Source: Chlamydoabsidia padenii (lineage: Eukaryota; Mucoromycota; Mucoromycetes; Mucorales; Cunninghamellaceae). From it: 64,000 nt of DNA. Under the pieces are notes generated by a model. It was not told the DNA's origin, searched no databases, and saw only the letters and a list, made by a program, of their open reading frames with translations. Made by a program: the position numbers and the translations under genes. Below, piece by piece: positions 57,069 through 64,000 of the stretch; positions within the stretch are counted from its first letter, which is position 1, and each line of letters opens with the position of its first letter. The stretch is taken from the NCBI GenBank assembly GCA_025330725.1, contig JAIWND010000001.1, positions 1,928,501 through 1,992,500 of the forward strand, written 5' to 3'.

Positions 57069-58779
57069 TTGACAAAGTTCTTGGAAGCAATCAGTGCATT
57101 CATTTAAAGTATTACTACATCCACAACCGCATAATAGAGACCCATTTTCCGCTAATACCGAAGTAGGCATATCGTCGATGATTTTGGATGATAATGATGA
57201 TGATGATGATGATGATGATACCCAATTTTGTTGTGGTGAAGAAGACTGTTTTGGTGATGAGGAAGGTGATGATAATGAAGGTGAGGATGGAGTCGAGTCA
57301 GTAGTACTACATATGGCGGCAATAGAGAGTCGTCGTCTTCCCAGTGAGATATCAGTATAACCAGCATAAGGATCTTGTTGACTTGATTTCATTGCTCGAG
57401 AAGGATGAGCGTCACATCCAATGCAAGCACATGAGTCACCACATCGACAGGTCACCAGTCGGATCGTTTCACCAAGAGAATTGCGTTGTTTTGAAGAGCA
57501 GCAAGATGATTTTCCATATCCATCAGCACACATGGTTGGTTTCGTGGTCGGTTTTGGTGGATCAATAGGTGGTAAAGTTGGTGAAGAAGTAAAAGGTTCA
57601 AGCATGCATTGGGGTGATAAGGTACTTGATCGATCTGTTGTTACCGTATTGCGACAGCATGTCGATCCAGTAGTGGTTATTGATGATGAAGTGGGCGTCG
57701 GATTGTCAATTGATTGTGTAGAGGTTAATGAAGAAGTTGATCCACAAGATAAAGCAATAGTAGATTCTGCTGAACGAGAAGTAGATGAAGATCCGCAACA
57801 TAATGATGATGATGGTGGTGGTGATGCTGTTGGTATTTTTGGCGATGATCCGCAACAAGATGATGATGTGGATGGTGGTTTTTTCGTCAATGATCCGCAA
57901 CACATACCAGTCTTGCTACATCCACACGAGTTCCCAGGGCGACAACTACATTTTGAAGCAGGTGATAAGGTTGTTGTCTGTAGTGATGGTTTTGTTGAGG
58001 GTGAGCAACATGATTTAGAGTTGATGATCCCTGGTGGTGGTGTGATTGTTTTTGTCGAATACGCCAAGTTATGTTGTGGTGATAGTAAAGCCGGTGAAGA
58101 TGGTGTGACAATAGATAAATTAGTAAAAGTAGATGGTGGTGGTAATGATGTTGTAGGTGAAAAGTCACTCGAATCATTGCCGAGTTGTTGATTAGGTCGA
58201 GGTGCAATAGCTCGTAGATTAGATTTGGAGATATCGATTACAAGTTTCTTGATTATTTGTGGATCTAGATCAAATAATAGGAGGTAAGTTTTAATATAAG
58301 AAGGTTATTACATTGTCCTTTGTGCTTGCCATTCATAGTACTGGCTCGTTTGAGTTCTTTTTCAGCATAACAGCTACATTTTACATGAAGTTGTCGAACT
58401 ACTCTTAATTCTCGACACCGAGGGCATTGAGTCGCTGGTCTAAGTTGAATGAGTGTCAGATACATGTTAATAAATGTCCCCCCTTTCTTTCCCTACTTAC
58501 CGTCCCTTCTTCTTGATTTCAACCATGGGTCGATCCTTGTGTTTACAATGTGTTGCACGATGACCCTAATAGAGTAGATAGTAGTTAGTGAGTGGACCCA
58601 TTCTTTTGTAAATAAACATAAAAAGAGAGCTTGAGTCAATTTTGCCTAACCTTGATACAAGTAGCTATTATTTACCAGGGTCAAAATGTACAAAGGAGAA
58701 GGTTAAAAAAAGTATGTTACAGAAGGTTAAATCAAAAAGTATACTTACCACAAGCAACTTTCTTGCCGTCAATGAGCAT
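56964..58779 (-). CDS. Copper-fist transcription factor (Cuf1/Mac1/Ace1 type)
   Basis: A nuclear copper-responsive regulator. Four exons rebuild the N-terminal copper fist: MLIDGKKVACATCIKGHRA then THCKHKDRPMVEIKKKGRP and ATQCPRCRELR, including the zinc-binding Cys/His set and the KKGRP minor-groove motif. One of these exons is only 14 nt (58664-58651, coding for the ATCIK part). The C-terminal half is Ser/Thr-rich with Cys clusters: CSCRPGNSCGCSKTGMCC, repeated CCGSS units, and CRCGDSCACIGCDAH, the C-x-C-x3-C-x-C-x2-C-x2-H copper-sensing motif of Cuf1/Mac1 proteins. A further CGCGCSNTLNECTDC sits near the end. It most likely activates copper uptake or responds to copper load; direction cannot be decided from sequence. 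The last exon codes only for DYYAGR. Confidence 0.92.
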
Positions 58780-59625
58780 TAGATCTTTCTGGTGAGAGAT
58801 TTAAAAAGTTTAATAAAATAAAAAGAGAAGTTGAGTTTTTTTTTTTTTTTTTTTTACCTGGAGCGGAAAAATAGCCCCCCTCTTTTTTTCCATATAATTC
58901 AAACCCCGCATTTGGCTCGTCCTCTTCAGAGCCAAGAAGTACCTTGATGCATGCATGATTCCAGTCATTTCCTACTGTCATATCATATAAAAAGTGATTT
59001 GTTTATCTTTTATTAGTACAAACAAAAGGAAGGATGATCTAATCTACAGGGTGCCATCCCAAGTACCTGGTCCATAAAAGTTCTCTTGGTTGAGTGTGAG
59101 TATATGTGTTACCCCGCTCCATTTTTAAAACACCATTTTATCATACAAGAAATTATCAGTATACTAGGTTCAATAAGCAAGCAACATTGGTCTCTTTAAC
59201 CTTACTGAGAGACCGTTCCTGTAATCGTCCACAAGTGATGCTTTGTTGAATACCATTAATGAGTCAAGACTTGAAGTGGCGTGTCAAGAGTTCCATGCTA
59301 CAAAGTAGTCAAGATAATCAAACAAAGTTTGAAAAATACTTTCAAGTTAGTATAGTCACTTACCATTAAATCTGTGAGTAATCAACCAGAAGGAAAAAAA
59401 AAAAGAAGAAAGAGAAGGGAATTAGGTAACAAAAGCCACGGTGTGGGAGCACCCCACATTATTATCAACCAATGAAAATTTTCCATTTTTAATTTCCGAT
59501 TCATGTTTTTTTTTAAAGCTTGCTCAACTCAATTAGAATCTCTCTCTTCCTTTTATTTTATTCTTTTTTTTTTTTTTTTAAAAAAAAACAAACCCCTTTT
59601 ATTTTATTTTTTGAATAAAACACCA
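58780..59625. promoter_or_regulatory. Divergent region copper-fist / AVT transporter, with possible upstream ORF
   Basis: On the minus strand a frame starting MTVGNDWNHACIKVLLGS (58,981 down) precedes the copper-fist start but does not splice to it in phase, so it may be an upstream ORF in the leader. The TTCAAACCCCGC element at 58,900-58,911 lies inside it. Towards the transporter, T-rich leader sequence is found. Confidence 0.4.
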
Positions 59626-61491
59626 ATGTTATTTGATTCTAAAGAAAAACACTTAGACGAGCCCTCTATCAAAGAGTATACCAACAGTGAAGGTATGTCC
59701 CATATAAAGAAATCATAGATCTCAAACTAAAAAACCTTTTTTTTTTGTCACTTTGCAAATGCATGATGACTATTATGGTAATTGTAGAAGATCATAACTC
59801 TGTCTATTATGATCATGGTGTTGAACGACAAGCTCAAGGATCTAGCTTCCTGGCCTACTTTAATGTTGTCTGTGTTGGTAAGTGGATAAATCTGGTTTTG
59901 AATCAATTGGTATGACAAATGAACAAGTAGATACTTTACTGATTAATCTTAAATATAACCCTCTTTAGTTGCTGGTACAGGTGCTCTATCACTTCCGTAA
60001 GTATCACGATACATTACCAATGTCATAAAAAAAGAAAAGAAAAAGATACTGACCCATTTATATATACAGATATGCTTTAAGACAAGGTGGTTGGATTGGT
60101 AAGTGTCAAATAAGAAAAATGAGTCATTGGATGGCCCAGAAAATAATCTTTCCAACATGTTTTAAACCCCCGCCCATACAGGTCTTTTTATTCTCTTCCT
60201 CTCTTGGTTATTCTCATCATGTAAGTCCTTTTTCTCTCTCTCTTTATGTCTTATTTACTCACTTTTTTTTTTTTTTTTTTTTTAATACTGATTAGATACT
60301 GGTGTTATTCTAATTAGGTGTTTGTATCATAATGGCCGTACTCGATTATCATCTTACCAAGAAATCGCATATGATGCATTCGGCATTGTCGGTAGTTGGC
60401 TGGCCTTCTTCTTCACCTTCATCATCCTCCTTGGTGTATCTGTTCTGTTTATGATGTTGGCGGGCTCAAATTTGTTTGCAATCTGCCAAGGCACATCGGC
60501 CGAACTCACTCAACCGATCTGGACAATCATTTGCTGTGCGGTTGTTGCTGTGCCTTTTGTCTTTTTCCGGTCAATGAAAGAAGTGGGATTCACAAGTGCC
60601 TTTGGTGCTCTGGCTACTGTGGTGACAATTCTCATTGTATTGGTGGAAGCGATCAAGGACAAGAAGAATCATGCGGATGTACATACTGACCCAGTTATTT
60701 GGGATCAATTCCCTATTGCTCTCAGCTCCATTGTCTTTTCTTTTGGTAAGAACAAGAAGAAAAACCCCCTCCCATCTATAATAATGACAAACTCTTTTTT
60801 TTTTTTTCCTTTAAACAAAAGGTGGTAATCCGGTATATGCTCATGTAGAAGCAGGTATGCGTCGACCTCAAGATTGGAACAAGGTTGTCATTGGCGGTTT
60901 AACCACTTGTGTGGCAATGTATCTTTTAATTGCAGTACCTGGCTATGCTATTTATGGAAACCAAGTGTCGTCCCCTGCTTATGACAGTATCCCCGAAGGT
61001 CCGGCCAAGATTGCTGCTCAAATCATCATCACACTTCATGTTATTCTGGCCTGTCCTATCCTCCTCACCTCTCTGTCTTTGGATTTGGAAAAAATGTTCC
61101 GGATCTCGTCCTTCCATCATTCTCGACCCATCGAATTCAGTTTGCGGGTGGCTCTTCGTATGATCATGATGGTAGTGGTCGCGGTCATTGCCATCAAGGT
61201 GCCTTTCTTTGGTGACTTTTTAAGTTTACTCGGTGCCTTTGCCAATTGTGGTCTGGTCTTGATCTTCCCCGTGGCGTTTTATCTCCGTCTGACTGGTATC
61301 AAGAATAAACCATGGTATGAACTCATCGTTTCCTTTTTGATCATCGTCCTTGGTGTTGTTGGTAAGTTGTTTAATGTAAAGGGATTGGTGAATTTGGTTT
61401 TTAACATACTCGATGTTTCATTCACTTAGGTCTTATATTTGGTACCATCTCTGCTGTCAAGGCCCTCGTATCTGACTTTCAGGGTGCTTGA
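59626..61491 (+). CDS. AVT-type amino-acid transporter (AAAP family)
   Basis: A membrane transporter of the auxin/amino-acid permease family, like fungal vacuolar Avt proteins. Small exons give SSFLAYFNVVCVVAGTGALS and LPYALRQGGWIGLFILFLS, the canonical TM1-TM2 region. Larger exons then code for SYQEIAYDAFG, FGALATVVTILIVLVEAIKD, IALSSIVFSFGGNPVYAHVE and PGYAIYGNQV. The final exon ends ALVSDFQGA after GLIFGTISAVK. There are about eight introns; one (before 60,181) contains TTTTAAACCCCCGCCC. The start is the ATG at 59626, with a hydrophilic N-terminal tail typical of Avt proteins. Substrates are unknown. Confidence 0.88.
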
Positions 61492-62220
61492 TCATTGTTA
61501 TACCCTCTCTTATCCACAACGCCATAGTTTAATTTTAGTAAATGTCTCTTGCCATGTATTTGTATTTGTCTATGTGTATGCATTACTTGTTATTTATAAT
61601 AAAAACCTTTTTTTATACATCGGTGTTTTAATATTACAACCCCGAATTTGCATTTGCATGAATCGTATTTTTGCACTATTTGTTTTTTTTTCCATCCGAC
61701 ATTTTGCTTGATAAAGGGTGACCGTTAACATTTACCATGATACTTAATTGATGTCCATTATACATCATGCTTTATTGATTGCTTGTTTACTAATTACGGT
61801 TTACACCCGTCTGATAGATTGTTAATCCACAAGGCACACATAGTTGTTGACGGTTTGCACCCTGGGTTGAAAAGACATGTGTAAACCGAGTAAACCAATG
61901 GTAAAGATCAGCTGTGAACAACAGTTGGACTTTAAACATTTTCTCTTCATGGTGGAATGTCCTTTTTTGGATGTTAATCAATCACGTGCATTAATAGAGA
62001 CTGACTGCTACTTTGGTGTCCCACAAAAAAAATCAGGGTCGGGCTTTTTACATTTTCCTTCTCCCTCTTTTTTTTTTTTTTATTATATCATATCATATCA
62101 TTTCTTTTTGTTGTTGTCGTCCTTCTTCCTTTTGATTCATCAATTTCCTCTTACCCGTCTCCTATTATACCCTTCTACAAACCGAGTCACCTTGAACACC
62201 TTCCTTAAACTCAGCACCTG
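61492..62220. other. Intergenic region
   Basis: It contains ACAACCCCGAATT (61,637) and GGGTCGGGCTTTT (62,036), weak variants of the recurrent element, then a C/T-rich leader. No gene is seen. Confidence 0.3.
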
Positions 62221-63636
62221 ATGGTAAATACCCTTTTTTAATAGTATCATCAGGGGAAAACTCTTTAACCACTCTTTATTTAATTTCGTTTCTTTGTAAT
62301 CTCTTTATAGAATACTCCTCCTCCCGAAAACTCATTTCCAATGCTCGACCTTGTGCCGTCGCTCTCAATGCCAGTATTACAACCAGTGGAATCGACAACA
62401 ATAACGAAACGACGACGACATACCATTACTCGACCTGATGGTGCTTTATTATCTGACCATTCTGACCAAGACGAAAGCGAAGATCAAGCACTGGATCGTA
62501 TATCAGATATCCTTTCACACCTGATTCAACAAGCCAACGATGCGGTACAAAACCATCAATGCACCAACAAGTCAAGATCCTCTCATGGACATGCTTCATC
62601 AACTCGGTCTAGATCGACACTAGTGGCTTCTCGTTTACCTCGCCCTAAATCTCGGTCGAGTCAATACTGGATACATGATCGACATTCTAGTATTTCCTCT
62701 ACGGCATCCTCCAACTCGCTCTTCTCACCAGTGCTCACCATGGAATCACCAATGACAGCTTCATCGATCGAACACAATGGCACTCTACACCCTTTTGGTA
62801 TACCACCATGTACTCTTTCGAATCGGAATGACATGGAACTATATAAAAGAGCACCATCACCTAATACATTTGATCACCCTTTGATGGAATCTTTTCGGCG
62901 ATTGGACACATCCATGGCTCTAGTCGACTCACTCTCTCGGGATCTGGCGCAACAGGAAGAAGAAGAAAAAGATTCGGGCAACAATAATACCACCAAATTT
63001 ACATTACTCTTACTTATTCCCCTATTACATATTCCCCATGCATTGATCACCACCGTATTTGATACCTCCATATCTCCTGGAAACACTAATTCAACAACAG
63101 CATCCTCCTTTGGTAATCATTCTTCTACAGCAACAGTGACGACTCCTTCTTCCATATCAGGTATAATAGCATGGTCTATCTTTTTTGCATTGGCTAACAT
63201 GGTCATCACTTGGTCAAGTCCAACTCGACCTCATCACCCACGGCGACTCTCTTTACCCGGCAGTTATCAACATCGTCATTCACCACACAATGCTTCTTCA
63301 TTGGCAACAACAAGTGACAACAAATTGGTACGATCTCAACGTCCTGCACCCATTAATACCACATTATGTATCGTCAAGAAATCATCCTCAACAACTTGTT
63401 CCCGACGTGGCAAGCGATCGACACCATCAGCATCACGAAAACGAATCATTTCTCGACATAAATATGAACCCAAGACAATAAAAACCAGTCGCTCTAATGA
63501 TAGGACATATACCATGGCGATTCAGGAATTAAGATTATGGGAGCAGGATTGGAAACAAGGTGGGATGGATAATCGTATTCATCAAGTGACAAGGGATCAA
63601 AAAGGTCAACAGCCACGGCGTCGCTACTCGTTATGA
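62221..63636 (+). CDS. Unrecognised Ser/Thr-rich protein with membrane segments (442 aa if spliced)
   Basis: The preferred model has the ATG at 62221 followed at once by a GTAAAT intron, with exon 2 at 62311-63636, giving MNTPPPENSFPMLDLVPS. An unspliced start at 62341 is the alternative. Features: basic KRRRHTITR near residue 35, acidic DHSDQDESEDQ, a helix LDRISDILSHLIQQANDAV, long Ser-rich linkers, one or two hydrophobic segments (FTLLLLIPLLHIPHALIT; IIAWSIFFALANMVITW) and a basic C-terminus. No family is recognised. The hydrophobic segments suggest a membrane protein with cytosolic low-complexity tails. Confidence 0.65.
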
Positions 63637-64000
63637 TTTAGGTCTGGTTATCCTTAATCTATATATTTTTTAGTGTTATTACCTAGTCATTCCACTTACA
63701 TGTAACCTCTTCTCTCCCCCCTTGAACCCACTCCTTACATAGTTATAGAATTCTCCTTTATCGTTTTGTCAATTGAAATAAATATATCATACTTCATACA
63801 TTGTCTTTTTATATTGTTTTAATACATGATTGGAATAGGTGGGCATGGTTAGAAAATGATTCCCATCTAACGTGAAAAGAAGTAGCCCATGTCGGTGTTT
63901 GAATTGTACAAAGTTTGATCCCGATGCAGGAAAATTAACAGCACAATCTAAACTGCTTTGGTATAGGCTTCTTTTGTAATGTATTTCGAGTGCACTCAAT
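63637..64000. other. 3' region and right edge of window
   Basis: AT-rich sequence with TTTGATCCCGATGCAGG near 63,917. No supported gene. Confidence 0.3.

Noticed and set aside
57094..58191. Long plus-strand frames over the copper-fist gene
   Set aside because: They are antisense shadows of the Cys/Ser-rich coding sequence, rich in Asp/Val/Gly from complementing Ser and Cys codons.

Overview
This window is a gene-dense, AT-rich stretch of a fungal nuclear genome, most likely a Mucoromycota (Mucorales-type) species. Many short GT-AG introns, compact intergenic spaces rich in poly-A/poly-T, and the gene set support this: CWC15, RLI1, ILV5, a copper-fist regulator, a GT49 glycosyltransferase, several arrestin-like proteins, and a MULE transposase of the kind common in Mucoromycota. 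The lineage call rests on gene content and style; no rRNA or other marker gene is present. No tRNA, rRNA or CRISPR array was recognised.

Layout. 1-7,740: a partial unrecognised gene, a probable broken gene, an SLC35F5-like transporter, two tandem arrestin-like paralogues and the splicing factor CWC15, all on the minus strand. 7,917-23,415: a 15.5-kb transposon island arranged as a huge inverted repeat. Each arm is about 6.8 kb, and the inner ~6.1 kb looks identical between arms. Each arm carries a degenerate Mutator-like element (MULE), an array of ~236-bp satellite repeats and a broken zinc-finger gene. A ~1.95-kb central spacer holds more satellite and partial copies of the zinc-finger gene. 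23,581-24,725: immediately beside the island, a divergently transcribed pair of highly unusual histone variants, H2B-like and H2A-like, sharing a ~220-bp promoter. 24,865-25,022: a small MITE-like inverted repeat.

25,190-41,000: an unrecognised protein, a secreted acidic protein, a cytochrome P450, a GT49 (LARGE/B4GAT1-type) glycosyltransferase, ketol-acid reductoisomerase, the AK6/Fap7 adenylate kinase, an allantoate-permease-type MFS transporter and a third arrestin-like (LDB19-type) protein. 41,668-49,214: a defensin-like secreted cysteine-rich peptide, MYG1, a SAP-domain protein, a SIW14-type phosphatase and an NDFIP/Bsd2-type adaptor. 49,766-63,636: RLI1/ABCE1, an Erf4/Golga7-type palmitoyltransferase subunit, V-ATPase subunit c, a poly-Asp/poly-Gln protein, a copper-fist factor, an AVT-type amino-acid transporter and an unrecognised Ser/Thr-rich protein.

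There are no operons. A loose trafficking theme is visible: three alpha-arrestin-like proteins and an NDFIP/Bsd2-type PY-motif protein (both classes act as Nedd4/Rsp5 adaptors), with an Erf4-type palmitoylation subunit and V-ATPase nearby. No functional linkage can be claimed from position alone. The most interesting items are the divergent histone pair, the giant palindrome with its sharp identity step, the recurrent TTCAAA(T/C)CCCGC-like element across gene leaders and introns, and the seven-cysteine defensin-like peptide.
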